Shown here: positions 35,345 to 44,065 of the stretch, one piece after another | How positions within the stretch are numbered: the first letter of the stretch is position 1 | Layout of the letters: the number at the start of each line of letters is the position of its first letter | Source of the DNA: Ruegeria denitrificans | GTDB lineage: Bacteria > Pseudomonadota > Alphaproteobacteria > Rhodobacterales > Rhodobacteraceae | Length of the DNA stretch: 64,000 nt | Reading direction: 5' to 3' | NCBI RefSeq assembly: GCF_001458295.1 | Contig: NZ_CYUD01000009.1 | Coordinates: 62,001-126,000 of the forward strand | The notes under the pieces: model-generated | Told to the model about the DNA's origin: nothing | What the model saw: the letters and a program-made list of their open reading frames with translations, nothing else | Database searches by the model: none | Translations under genes and position numbers: made by a program

Positions 35345-37782
35345 GACACCCCCTCGGCGACCGGTTGTATGTCTCGCAGTTTATGACCCCTGGGATCAAA
35401 TGGCGGCGCCGAGAGGATTCTGGCGCTGTGTGGCTTGCCCAGAATGTAGATTTCGACCGTATCACCGGGGCGGGCCATTTTGGGATCGGCATAGCCAACG
35501 GCCAGTGATTTACCCACCGAATAGCCATAAGCGCCCGAGGTCACGCGACCCACAGGCCTGCCGTCGGGCGTGAAAATTGGCTCGCCCCCCGTGGCGTCGG
35601 CTTCTACCGCATCGACCTCAAAGATCGAAAGCACTTCGCGGGCTGGATTGTCTTTGACGGATAAGTAGGCCTCTTTGTGCAGGAAGTCCTTGTCCAGCTT
35701 GATCAATCCGGCCAACCCGACTTCTTGCGGCCAATACTCCTGAGAATACTCCCGGCCCCATGATCCGTACCCTTTTTCAATGCGCAGTGACCCCAACGCG
35801 CGTCCACCGACCGGGCCACCATTCAGCTCTTTTGCCGCGTCCAAAAGCGAGGAATAGAGCCTGATCTGATCGGATTCCGCACAGTGCAATTCCCATCCCA
35901 GATCACCGGTGAACGAAACGCGGATGGCAAGACAGGTCACTCCGGCCACCTCGATGGTTTGTGACCGCATAAAGCGGAACGTCTCATTCGACAGGTCGGC
36001 GTTGGTCAGCCGTTGCAGCAAATCGCGCGATTTTGGCCCGGCCACGTTGAAGCCAGCGATACGATTAGTGGCAACTTCGAACGTGGTGCCTGCGGGCAGT
36101 TCAACCATGTTGAAAAAGCGCTGATGATAGCGTTCGGCCATGCCTGAGCCGATCATCATATATTCATCTTCGGCCACCTTAGTGATGGTGAAATCACCGG
36201 CCACGCCACCCCGGACCGAGATCAACGGTGTCAGACAGGACCGACCCACTTCGGTCGGCACCCGATTGGCCACCAGACGATCCAGCCAGTCATATGCGCC
36301 CGGCCCCTTGATCACGTAGTTGGCAAAGTTCGAGATATCGATGACGCCCACATGATCGCGCAGCATTTGCACTTCGCGTCCCACAGGCTGCCACCAGTTC
36401 TGACGGGTGAAGCCATTGGTTTCGACCGCGCCGGGCTGATCAGCGAACCAAAGCGGGTGTTCCCAGCCGCAGTTCAGGCCAAAGACGCAGCCCATATTCT
36501 TTTGCATCTCGTAAGCCGGACGCACACGGGCCGGGCGGCCTGCGCTGCGTTCTTCGTTCGGGAAATGGATCGCGAAACGGTGGGTGTAGACGTCTTCGAC
36601 TCGCGCTTTGGTGAATTTCTTGTCAGCCCAATCGCCGAACCGCGCCAGATCCCAGGCGAACATGTCATAATGCGGCTCACCTTCGACCATCCATTGCGCC
36701 GCCAGCAGCCCAAGGCCGCCGGATTGCGAGAAGCCGGGGATGATGCCGGTGCAGCAGAAATAGTTCTGCAACTCTGGCACTGGCCCCCAGATCGCGTTGC
36801 TGTCCGGCGACCAGATCATCGGACCGTTGATCACTCGTTTGACGCCCGCCGTTGCCGCAACTGGCACACGCTCGGTGGCGCGGATCACGTTTTCCATGAT
36901 CCGATCCAGATCGTCAGGGAACAGGTCATGGGCGAAGTCCAGCGGCGTGCCGTTTTCTGCCCAGAACCGCATGTCTTTCTCATAGGCTCCGATCAGCAGC
37001 CCGTTACCTTCTTGCCGGAAGTAATATTCCCCGTCGCGGTCCGCGATCGAGGGCAGACGACGGCCCAGATTGGCGACCTCATCAATCGCTTCGGTGACGA
37101 AATACTGATGCTCGGTCGGTTGCAGCGGCAGTTCGATCCCGGCCAGCGCCGCGACTTCTCGCCCCCACAGGCCCCCGGCATTGACCACCCATTGCGTGTG
37201 AATGTCGCCCTTTTCGGTGCGGACAATCCACGAGCCATCAGGTTGCTGTTCAGTCCCTATTACGGGGCAAAACCGCTCAATCGTGGCCCCAAGCGCGCGT
37301 GCCCCGGCGGCGTAGGCCATAGTCACCCCAGAGGGGTCCACATTGCCCCCATCGGGTTCGTACATGATACAGCGAATGTCATCGAACTGCGCCAGCGGGT
37401 GCAGTTCCTTGGCCTGCTCGCGGCTGATCTCGTGGAAGTTCAGGCCGTAGAATTTTGCTTTGGCCTCTTGCAGTCGCAGCTGATGCTCGCGGTCCTCGGT
37501 CTGCGCCAGATACAGAGACCCCGGCTGAAACACGCCACAGCCCTGTCCGGTTTCCTTCTCCAGCTCTTTATACAGGTTCATCGTATAATGCTGGATGCGC
37601 GTGATGTTGTTGTTGTCGTGCAGCCCGTGAATATTCGCCGCCGCATGCCAGGTCGAGCCCGAAGTCAGTTCATCCCGTTCCAGCAACACCGCGTCGGTCC
37701 AGCCAAGCTTGGCCAGATGGTAAAGGATCGAACAGCCGACAAGGCCACCTCCGATCACAACGGCCTGGGCGTGGGTTTTCAT
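35341..37782 (-). CDS. dimethylglycine/sarcosine dehydrogenase family flavoprotein (FAD + GcvT domains)
   Basis: An 813-residue two-domain enzyme. The N-terminal DAO-type FAD domain (about 1-400) opens VVIGGGLVGCSILYHLAKLGW and has STWHAAANIHG, the His-containing flavin-linkage region. The C-terminal part (about 430-810) is a GcvT/aminomethyltransferase tetrahydrofolate domain (DVGVIDISNFANYVIKGPGA, GRALGSLRIEKGYGSWGREY). It demethylates dimethylglycine or sarcosine and loads the one-carbon unit on folate. It sits downstream of betB with a 146-nt gap containing a hairpin. Confidence 0.92.
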   Translation of the reverse strand: MKTHAQAVVIGGGLVGCSILYHLAKLGWTDAVLLERDELTSGSTWHAAANIHGLHDNNNITRIQHYTMNLYKELEKETGQGCGVFQPGSLYLAQTEDREHQLRLQEAKAKFYGLNFHEISREQAKELHPLAQFDDIRCIMYEPDGGNVDPSGVTMAYAAGARALGATIERFCPVIGTEQQPDGSWIVRTEKGDIHTQWVVNAGGLWGREVAALAGIELPLQPTEHQYFVTEAIDEVANLGRRLPSIADRDGEYYFRQEGNGLLIGAYEKDMRFWAENGTPLDFAHDLFPDDLDRIMENVIRATERVPVAATAGVKRVINGPMIWSPDSNAIWGPVPELQNYFCCTGIIPGFSQSGGLGLLAAQWMVEGEPHYDMFAWDLARFGDWADKKFTKARVEDVYTHRFAIHFPNEERSAGRPARVRPAYEMQKNMGCVFGLNCGWEHPLWFADQPGAVETNGFTRQNWWQPVGREVQMLRDHVGVIDISNFANYVIKGPGAYDWLDRLVANRVPTEVGRSCLTPLISVRGGVAGDFTITKVAEDEYMMIGSGMAERYHQRFFNMVELPAGTTFEVATNRIAGFNVAGPKSRDLLQRLTNADLSNETFRFMRSQTIEVAGVTCLAIRVSFTGDLGWELHCAESDQIRLYSSLLDAAKELNGGPVGGRALGSLRIEKGYGSWGREYSQEYWPQEVGLAGLIKLDKDFLHKEAYLSVKDNPAREVLSIFEVDAVEADATGGEPIFTPDGRPVGRVTSGAYGYSVGKSLAVGYADPKMARPGDTVEIYILGKPHSARILSAPPFDPRGHKLRDIQPVAEGVS

Positions 37783-37859
37783 GGGTGTGACCTCCTGCTG
37801 GTGGGCGCATGAACGGCACCCTGTCAGGAAAGTCAGCCACAGGTCAAAGGTGGCTTATG

Positions 37860-37892
37860 CTCTGTTCCCGACGCGAAATGTCGGGAACAGAG
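37860..37892. repeat. 13-bp perfect inverted repeat between betB and the DMGDH-type gene
   Basis: CTCTGTTCCCGAC (37860-37872), loop GCGAAAT, GTCGGGAACAGAG (37880-37892). No T run follows on either strand, so it is not a classic terminator. It may stabilise or process the polycistronic leftward mRNA, or act as an operator for a promoter of the DMGDH-type gene. Confidence 0.7.
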
Positions 37893-37928
37893 TATTCTCG
37901 GCTTGAATAATTTTCACGCTGAGATGAG

Positions 37929-39383
37929 TTAGTAAGGGGCCTCGACGTCGTTCATCGAGACATAAACTGTCTTCATCTCGCTGAAATGGTTGATCGCCAG
38001 CTTTGAATTCTCACGCCCGACACCCGACATTTTCGACCCGCCAAAGGGGGCCTCGACCGGGGCGAGGTTATACGTGTTTATATAGCAGGTGCCCGCCTCG
38101 AACCCGGCCACGATGCGGTGGGCGCGGGTCAGGTCGTTGGTGAACACACCTGCAGCCAGCCCGAATTCGGTGTCATTGGCGCGGGCCATGACCTCCTCTT
38201 CGGTATCGAAATCTAGCACCGACATGACCGGGCCAAAGATTTCTTCACGCGCGATGGTCATATCGTCGGTGACATCGGCAAACACGGTGGGCTGCATGTA
38301 GAAGCCGTCGGCTTCGATGCGCGCGCCACCATAGACCAGACGTGCGCCCTCGGCCTTGCCCTTATCGATGTAGCCCAGCGCGATATTCATCTGGTTTTCA
38401 CTGACCATGGGGCCGAAATTTACCTCTTCATCCAGCGGATCACCAATTTTCGCGCTCGCCAGACGTTCGGACAAACGGGACAGGAAGGCCTCTTTGATGC
38501 CTTTCTGCACAAACACACGGGTGCCGTTGGAACAGACCTGGCCCGAGGAATAGAAATTGCCCAGAATCGCACCAGACACGGCGTTTTCGATTTCGGCATC
38601 GTCGAACACGATCATCGGGGATTTTCCGCCCAATTCCATGGTCACGTGCTTCATGCCATCCGCCGCGGCGGCATAGACCTTGCGACCGGTCGGCACGGAC
38701 CCGGTCAGCGATACCTTGGCCACGCGCGGGTCGGTCACCAGCGACGCACCCACATCACCATAGCCCTGCACCACGTTGTAGACGCCTTTAGGCGCGCCGG
38801 CTTCGATCAGGATCTCGGCCACCTGCAAGGCCGACAGGGGTGTAGTCTCGGAGGGTTTGAACACCATCGCGTTGCCACAGGCCAGCGCCGGAGCCCCTTT
38901 CCAGCAGGCAATCTGGGTGGGATAGTTCCATGCACCGATACCGACGCAGACACCCAGCGCCTCGCGAATAGTGTAGACGAAATCGCCTCCGCCCAGCGGG
39001 ATATGTTCACCCGTCAGCGACGCCGTCAGCCCGCCGAAATATTCCAGCGCATCCGCACCACTAGTTGCATCGGCCACCAAGGTCTCTTGCAGGGGTTTTC
39101 CGGTGTCGTGGGTTTCAAGGATCGACAGCTCGCGGTTGCGCTCGCGCATGATATCGGCGGCGCGGCGCAGAACCCGCCCTCGCTCGGTTCCGGACATCGC
39201 GGTCCACGCGACCTGCGCCGCTTTGGCACTGTTTAGAGCCTGATCTACGATCTCAGGCGTGGCGGAATGCAGCCGCGCGATCACTTCGCCAGAGGCTGGG
39301 TAGATGACGTCGATGGGGGCGCCATTGGTGTCTTCGACATATTCGCCATTGATGAAATGGCTGGCCTTGGGCTGAAACTTCAT
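37929..39383 (-). CDS. betB: betaine-aldehyde dehydrogenase
   Basis: A 484-residue ALDH closely resembling Bet[59 protein letters not shown] (Glu) and [14 protein letters not shown] (catalytic Cys), ending [15 protein letters not shown]. It oxidises betaine aldehyde to glycine betaine. The ATG at 39383 after AAAAGGACG is chosen over the upstream frame to 39473, which crosses the operator. BetA, BetI and BetC are not in the window. Confidence 0.92.
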   Translation of the reverse strand: MKFQPKASHFINGEYVEDTNGAPIDVIYPASGEVIARLHSATPEIVDQALNSAKAAQVAWTAMSGTERGRVLRRAADIMRERNRELSILETHDTGKPLQETLVADATSGADALEYFGGLTASLTGEHIPLGGGDFVYTIREALGVCVGIGAWNYPTQIACWKGAPALACGNAMVFKPSETTPLSALQVAEILIEAGAPKGVYNVVQGYGDVGASLVTDPRVAKVSLTGSVPTGRKVYAAAADGMKHVTMELGGKSPMIVFDDAEIENAVSGAILGNFYSSGQVCSNGTRVFVQKGIKEAFLSRLSERLASAKIGDPLDEEVNFGPMVSENQMNIALGYIDKGKAEGARLVYGGARIEADGFYMQPTVFADVTDDMTIAREEIFGPVMSVLDFDTEEEVMARANDTEFGLAAGVFTNDLTRAHRIVAGFEAGTCYINTYNLAPVEAPFGGSKMSGVGRENSKLAINHFSEMKTVYVSMNDVEAPY

Positions 39384-39442
39384 GCCGCGTCCTTTTCTTG
39401 ATTGCACCCGCGTCGGGCAAAGAGCGTTGTCTGCGGATTTAA

Positions 39443-39470
39443 CTTTTATTGATTGGTCAGTCAATAAAAG
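39443..39470. promoter_or_regulatory. BetI/TetR-type operator upstream of betB
   Basis: CTTTTATTGA-TTGGTCAG-TCAATAAAAG is a dyad with perfect 10-bp arms; the core ATTGATTGGTCAGTCAAT resembles TetR-family operators reported for the choline-responsive repressor BetI. It lies about 60 nt upstream of the betB ATG, where a repressor would block the promoter. Identity with the BetI site is inference from position and pattern. Confidence 0.65.
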
Positions 39471-39510
39471 CAATAACAGGCAATATCCCGCCGAGTCGCA
39501 GCCCCCTCTC

Positions 39511-39543
39511 TTGAAATGAAAAGTTAATGTTCCATTTATGTTC
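39511..39543 (+). promoter_or_regulatory. promoter overlapped by alphaproteobacterial LexA (SOS) box
   Basis: TTGAAA (39511-39516) and ATTTAT (39534-39539), 17 nt apart, form a plausible promoter. GTTC (39529-39532), seven bases CATTTAT, GTTC (39540-39543) matches the GTTC-N7-GTTC LexA site known for Rhodobacter-type alphaproteobacteria and covers the -10 element. It ends 22 nt before the start of the 109-residue repeat protein. Confidence 0.7.
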
Positions 39544-39565
39544 TACATAGTCAGGGGAACATCCG

Positions 39566-39895
39566 ATGGCCCAGAACTTGCGAAATTCCGCCCTGAGCGG
39601 CCCGTCAAACGACTATCACCTGCTGCCCGTCACGGACCGGCAGATGCGCTATGCCCGCGCCATTGCCGAACAGTCGGCGCTGGAAATCCCGGTCGAGGCT
39701 CAACGCGACCGGCGGTCGATGTCAGCCTGGATTTCGGCTCATAAACAGCACGACCCGTCACCCTTTGCGAATTATCCCTCTGGTAAGCAGGTGGCTTTTG
39801 CGGAGCAGATTTCACGCAGCAAACGCAGGCCGATCCCGCCTGAGTGCTTCCGTGACAAGCAATCGATGTCTTTGTGGATAGATCACAACAAGTAA
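39566..39895 (+). CDS. small protein with two topoisomerase-tail-like repeats, probably SOS-regulated
   Basis: A 109-residue protein containing two similar modules of about 38 residues: TDRQMRYARAIAEQSALEIP with RRSMSAWISAHK (about 23-60) and SGKQVAFAEQISRSKRRPIP with KQSMSLWIDHNK (about 72-109). The pattern (S/T-x-K/R-Q-x-x-x-A-x-x-I ... IP ... S-x-W-I) recalls short C-terminal modules of some DNA topoisomerases. There are no membrane or signal segments. The GGGGAA ribosome site precedes the ATG, and a LexA box lies just upstream. Confidence 0.78.
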   Translation: MAQNLRNSALSGPSNDYHLLPVTDRQMRYARAIAEQSALEIPVEAQRDRRSMSAWISAHKQHDPSPFANYPSGKQVAFAEQISRSKRRPIPPECFRDKQSMSLWIDHNK

Positions 39896-39899
39896 CCGC

Positions 39900-40403
39900 T
39901 CAGTTCTGACTGTGTCCGCGTGCATATACGCCCACCGCCGCCGCAACGAAAAGGCCTAGCAGGATATATCCGGTGAGCGCCTCGGCCACGGCAAGACCGC
40001 GACACAGACCTGCCGGATGCAGATCCCCGAAACCGACCGTCGTGAATGTGACGTAGGAAAAATACAGAACGTCTGATGGTCCTTTTGCCCCCACCACGCA
40101 CAGATCGAAATACCCAAACGAGCCATAGACGGCTGCAAACAGGAAGGGCACGACCTGAATGAAGGAAATCCCCATAAGCAACAGTTGATGCTTTGGGGAT
40201 TTCACTTGGGTCATATAATACCAGGTCTGCGACACCAGCCAGATCATCAGCAGCACGGTCGTCGCTGTGCCGATCTTGTCACCGGCGGTGGTTTCACTCA
40301 GCCGGGACAGGCCATACCAGGCAACAAAGCTGACGACGACCAATCCCAGGACGGCAACCAAAGTCGATTTCCACTCTTCCAGAGTTGTCGGCTTGCGGCG
40401 CAT
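39900..40403 (-). CDS. potassium-channel-like protein (ion channel family 2)
   Basis: A 167-residue membrane protein with about four helices. The selectivity-filter motif TTVGFGDLHPAG follows a pore helix (VLYFSYVTF), as in two-pore-type bacterial K+ channels, and a last helix EALTGYILLGLFVAAAVGV closes the protein. No cytoplasmic RCK domain is attached. The ATG at 40403 after CGGAGG is chosen. It converges with the repeat-protein gene, 4 nt between stops. Confidence 0.87.
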   Translation of the reverse strand: MRRKPTTLEEWKSTLVAVLGLVVVSFVAWYGLSRLSETTAGDKIGTATTVLLMIWLVSQTWYYMTQVKSPKHQLLLMGISFIQVVPFLFAAVYGSFGYFDLCVVGAKGPSDVLYFSYVTFTTVGFGDLHPAGLCRGLAVAEALTGYILLGLFVAAAVGVYARGHSQN

Positions 40404-40478
40404 GAAACCTCCGATACAGCGTTGCGGACACAATGATCAGCATTCATGCCCGTTCCTGCAACCATATTTATCAGAGGT

Positions 40479-41384
40479 TTAGTCGGTGCCCAGATGCTCT
40501 TGCCCGCGCCGGCGCGCCAAGCCGATCTGCTTCTGCCGTTCGCGGAATCGCATTTTGTCGGCCTCGGAAGTTTCGTTGACACACCGATGGCAGGACACGC
40601 CATGTTCGTATTCAGGGCGTTTCACATCCTCGGGCAGGATCGGGCGACGGCACCCGTGGCACAGTTTGTGCGGCCCCTCGACCAACCCGTGCCCGACGGA
40701 AACACGGTTGTCGAACACAAAGCAATCCCCTTGCCAGGTGCTGTTCTCGGCGGGCATTTCTTCGAGGTATCGCAGGATGCCACCTTTCAGGTGATACACA
40801 TCCTCGATCCCCTGTCCCAGCAGGAAGTTGGTAGATTTCTCACAACGGATACCGCCAGTGCAGAACATGGCAACGCGCTTGTTATGGAAGCGCTCTTTAT
40901 TGTCTTCCCACCAGGCTGGGAATTCACGGAAACTGGCTGTTTCAGGGTCTATTGCGCCTTCAAACGTGCCAATAGCCACCTCGTAATCGTTGCGGGTGTC
41001 GATCACTACCACATCATCCGAGCGGATCAGATCGTTCCACTCTTCGGGTTCGACATAGTTGCCGACACGGGCGCGCGGATCCACATCCGGCTGACCCATG
41101 GTCACGATCTCTTTCTTCAGGCGCACCTTCATCTTGCCAAAAGGCGGATGATCGGCGGTGGCCTCTTTCCAGTCCAGATCGGCACAGCCCGGCAGCGCCT
41201 TAATATGCGCCAGAACCGCGTCGATCCCGGCGCGGGGACCAGCGATGGTGCCGTTGATCCCTTCTTTCGCCAGCAGCAACGTGCCTTTGACCGATTGCGC
41301 GCGGCATAGTTCCAGCAAAGGCTCACGCAAGGCAGCGTGATCCGGGAAACGGGTGAAGTGGTAGAGAGCAGCGATCGTATACAT
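40479..41384 (-). CDS. trhO: tRNA uridine-5-hydroxylase, rhodanese family (TrhO)
   Basis: A 301-residue UPF0176 protein: N-terminal ACT-like region KGTLLLAKEGINGTIAGPR, then a rhodanese domain (about 115-215) with VVIDTRNDYEVAIGTFEGA and the active loop FCTGGIRCEKST, and a C-terminal Cys-rich segment (CHGCRRPI, GVSCHRCV) that could bind zinc. TrhO uses oxygen to hydroxylate U34 of tRNA. It is divergent from pncA. Confidence 0.92.
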   Translation of the reverse strand: MYTIAALYHFTRFPDHAALREPLLELCRAQSVKGTLLLAKEGINGTIAGPRAGIDAVLAHIKALPGCADLDWKEATADHPPFGKMKVRLKKEIVTMGQPDVDPRARVGNYVEPEEWNDLIRSDDVVVIDTRNDYEVAIGTFEGAIDPETASFREFPAWWEDNKERFHNKRVAMFCTGGIRCEKSTNFLLGQGIEDVYHLKGGILRYLEEMPAENSTWQGDCFVFDNRVSVGHGLVEGPHKLCHGCRRPILPEDVKRPEYEHGVSCHRCVNETSEADKMRFRERQKQIGLARRRGQEHLGTD

Positions 41385-41476
41385 GCGGGCGGTCTAAACC
41401 CGCTGACGCAGAGTCGCAAGGGATCGGATTGACGCCCCCCGCGCGGCCCCGTACCGATAGATCAAAGGAGACTGCT

Positions 41477-42070
41477 ATGCCTCATGCCTTGCTTGTCATC
41501 GACGTCCAGAACGATTTCTGCCCCGGCGGCGCGCTGGCCGTACCCGGAGGGGATGAGATTGTGACCCAGATCAACGCCATGATGGATAATTTCGACGCTG
41601 TGATCCTGACGCAGGACTGGCATCCGGCGGATCATTCTTCCTTCGCCAGTTCGCATGACGGGAAAAACCCGTTCGACATGACTGAAATGCATTATGGCCC
41701 ACAGGTGCTTTGGCCCGATCACTGTGTACAGGAGACGCAAGGCGCTGCCTTTCACCCAGATCTGCGCACCGATTGCGACCTGATCATCCGCAAAGGGTTT
41801 CGCAGCGCTATCGACAGCTATTCAGCGTTTTTCGAGAATGACCAAACCACGCCGACCGGGTTGGAGGGATATCTGAAAACCCGCGGAATCGAGAAATTGA
41901 CGCTTGTCGGGCTGGCAACCGATTTTTGTGTCCATTTCTCGGCCGTGGACGCAACGCGGCTTGGGTTTGACGTGACCGTTCTGACCAAGGCCTGCCGAGC
42001 CATTGATCTGGACGGATCTTTGGCCGCCGCAGAAACCGCGATGCGGGAAGCAGGAGTTACCCTGACTTAG
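41477..42070 (+). CDS. pncA: nicotinamidase
   Basis: A 197-residue isochorismatase-fold amidase: LLVIDVQNDFCPGGALAVPGG (catalytic Asp), WHPADHSSF (metal-binding Asp/His), IIRKGF (Lys) and GLATDFCVHFSAVDA (nucleophilic Cys). It converts nicotinamide to nicotinate for NAD salvage, feeding PncB encoded 0.7 kb downstream. The ATG at 41477 follows AAAGGAG. Its stop overlaps the convergent unknown gene by 4 bp. Confidence 0.94.
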   Translation: MPHALLVIDVQNDFCPGGALAVPGGDEIVTQINAMMDNFDAVILTQDWHPADHSSFASSHDGKNPFDMTEMHYGPQVLWPDHCVQETQGAAFHPDLRTDCDLIIRKGFRSAIDSYSAFFENDQTTPTGLEGYLKTRGIEKLTLVGLATDFCVHFSAVDATRLGFDVTVLTKACRAIDLDGSLAAAETAMREAGVTLT

Positions 42071-42603
42071 GGGGCTGTGCCCTCAGACGCCAGATATCTG
42101 AGCACCACAATCACAACCACGGCCAACCCAAGAGCAAACCCAATACGCCCCTGAACAGAACGCCGTTTTGGTTTGTTCTCGGCACGTGGGTGTGGCGTCG
42201 TCGGGGCGGGGTCTTGCGCCTTGCGGGCCGCGTTTGCCCGGGGGCGAGCCCGCCTTACATCGTCCAGAAAATGCCAGAAGTCGAATTCACCGCAATATTC
42301 TCCCTGAACGCCCATATTGCGGATATTTGCAAACAGACGTTTCAGGATACGTTCACGATCCTGGGTATCTTCTGACAGAAAAACCCCATGAGGCAGGCTG
42401 TGGCCCTTGGGTTCCAGACTGAATCCTGATTCCAAGAATATGCGCTGAATTTTGGGGGATGCGCTGTGCAATGCCTCAACGGCTTGAACATTGCGAAAGG
42501 ACGCGCGAACGGCACGGTGACCTGTCACGGCGGCCATGCCGTGTTCAGGATCCACTTCATCCGGTGCAATCGCTACAATATCAAAGTCGTACTCGAGACC
42601 CAT
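42067..42603 (-). CDS. tail-anchored membrane protein of unknown function
   Basis: A 178-residue protein: a globular first part (about 1-115; MGLEYDFDIVAIAPDEVDPEHGMAAVTGHRAVRASF, GFSLEPKGHSLPHGVFLSED), a basic Pro-rich linker (about 116-150) and one C-terminal helix (RIGFALGLAVVVIVVLRYL). The topology suggests a cytoplasmic domain held at the inner membrane. I recognise no family. It lies between pncA and pncB, on the other strand and divergent from pncB. Confidence 0.7.
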   Translation of the reverse strand: MGLEYDFDIVAIAPDEVDPEHGMAAVTGHRAVRASFRNVQAVEALHSASPKIQRIFLESGFSLEPKGHSLPHGVFLSEDTQDRERILKRLFANIRNMGVQGEYCGEFDFWHFLDDVRRARPRANAARKAQDPAPTTPHPRAENKPKRRSVQGRIGFALGLAVVVIVVLRYLASEGTAP

Positions 42604-42635
42604 TCACCAACTAAACCTTGTTCTTCCCACCCCTT

Positions 42636-42657
42636 CTTTTCACTAACCAATGAAAAG
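42636..42657. promoter_or_regulatory. inverted repeat in the pncB promoter region
   Basis: CTTTTCA-CTAACCAA-TGAAAAG, 7-bp perfect arms, in the 166-nt spacer between divergent genes. It could be an operator for either gene; an NAD-responsive regulator such as NrtR/NadQ is a guess. I see nothing else definite in the spacer. Confidence 0.35.
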
Positions 42658-42769
42658 ACCACATAATATGCTCGATTTGTGACCTCACCTTGTCATTGTC
42701 TTCAATCTAGCGACTCTTGCCAATCCGTGCACCTATTGATCTAACAACGGAAATCGCAGGAGTTCTGCC

Positions 42770-44062
42770 ATGGTCGATATTGCGACACGCGTGTACAATC
42801 ATAAATGGAAAATTGACCCGATTGTACGGTCTTTAATCGACACAGACTTCTACAAACTGCTGATGTGCCAGTCAGTGTTTCGAAATAAGCCCCAAACGGA
42901 TGTGGTTTTTTCACTGATCAACCGGTCGAATCACATACCTTTGGCGAATCTCATCGACGAAGGCGAGTTGCGCGAACAGCTGGATCACATCCGTTCGCTG
43001 AGCCTCAGCAGGGGTGAAAGCACATGGCTGCGCGGCAATACCTTCTATGGAAAACGGCAGATGTTCCGCTCGGATTTCATGGAATGGTTCGAAAACATGC
43101 GCCTGCCGACCTATCATCTGGAGCGCAAGGGCGATCAGTATGAACTGACCTTCGAGGGCAAGTGGCACGAGGTCATGCTGTGGGAAATACCGGCGCTTGC
43201 GGTGTTGATGGAGCTGCGGTCCCGTGCGGTCCTGAACAATATGCGTCGTTTCGAGTTACAGGTGCTTTATGCCCGCGCCATGACCCGCGTGTGGGAAAAG
43301 ATCGAACAACTGCGCAGCATCGACGGTCTGGGCATTGCCGATTTTGGCACTCGTCGGCGGCACTCCTTCCTGTGGCAGGACTGGTGCGCGCAGGCAATGA
43401 TCGAAGGACTGGGACCTGCGTTTACCGGCACCTCGAACTGCCTGATCGCCATGCGACGCGAGGTCGAGGCGATTGGCACCAACGCCCACGAACTACCCAT
43501 GGTCTATTCCGCGCTGGCCGAGTCTGACACCGAACTGGCGCAGGCCCCTTATGAAGTCCTCAGCGACTGGCACGAGGAACATGACGGCAATCTGCGCATC
43601 ATCCTGCCCGACACCTATGGTACGCAGGGCTTTCTGGATAATGCGCCCGATTGGCTCGCGGGTTGGACCGGCATCCGTGTCGACAGTGGCGATCCGGCTA
43701 CAGGTGCCGAAATCGCTATCAACTGGTGGAAATCGCGCGGCGAGGACCCAATGGAAAAACGGGTGATTTTTTCTGACGGGCTGGACGTGGACAAGATCCG
43801 AGAGCTGCACAGTCAGTTCGCCCATCGCACCAAGGTCTCATTTGGTTGGGGCACTTTGCTGACCAATGATTTCCGTGGGCTTGTCCCAAATGACACGCTG
43901 GCGCCGTTCTCGCTGGTCTGCAAGGCTGTTTCAGCCAACGGCCGCCCAACCGTGAAACTGTCGGACAACCCTGAAAAAGCGATGGGTCCGAAAGATGAGA
44001 TCGAGCGCTATAAACGCGTCTTTGGCGTCGGCGCGCAGCCGTCGATCGAAGTAATCGTTTAG
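42770..44062 (+). CDS. pncB: nicotinate phosphoribosyltransferase
   Basis: A 430-residue enzyme: DTDFYKLLMCQSVFR, ADFGTRRRHSFLWQDW, FTGTSNCLIAMRR, DTYGTQGFLDN, GIRVDSGDPATGAEIAINWW and KLSDNPEKAMGP are the PncB blocks lining the PRPP/nicotinate site. It forms nicotinate mononucleotide, the step after nicotinamidase. The ATG at 42770 follows AGGAGTTCTGCC. It converges on the aldehyde dehydrogenase gene, 3 nt apart. Confidence 0.95.
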   Translation: MVDIATRVYNHKWKIDPIVRSLIDTDFYKLLMCQSVFRNKPQTDVVFSLINRSNHIPLANLIDEGELREQLDHIRSLSLSRGESTWLRGNTFYGKRQMFRSDFMEWFENMRLPTYHLERKGDQYELTFEGKWHEVMLWEIPALAVLMELRSRAVLNNMRRFELQVLYARAMTRVWEKIEQLRSIDGLGIADFGTRRRHSFLWQDWCAQAMIEGLGPAFTGTSNCLIAMRREVEAIGTNAHELPMVYSALAESDTELAQAPYEVLSDWHEEHDGNLRIILPDTYGTQGFLDNAPDWLAGWTGIRVDSGDPATGAEIAINWWKSRGEDPMEKRVIFSDGLDVDKIRELHSQFAHRTKVSFGWGTLLTNDFRGLVPNDTLAPFSLVCKAVSANGRPTVKLSDNPEKAMGPKDEIERYKRVFGVGAQPSIEVIV

Positions 44063-44065
44063 ACC

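Noticed and set aside
36352..37812. 486-codon rightward open frame opposite the DMGDH-type gene
   Set aside because: Antisense shadow of a strongly supported flavoprotein gene with no motif of its own. The same applies to 16486-17523 and 9701-10516.
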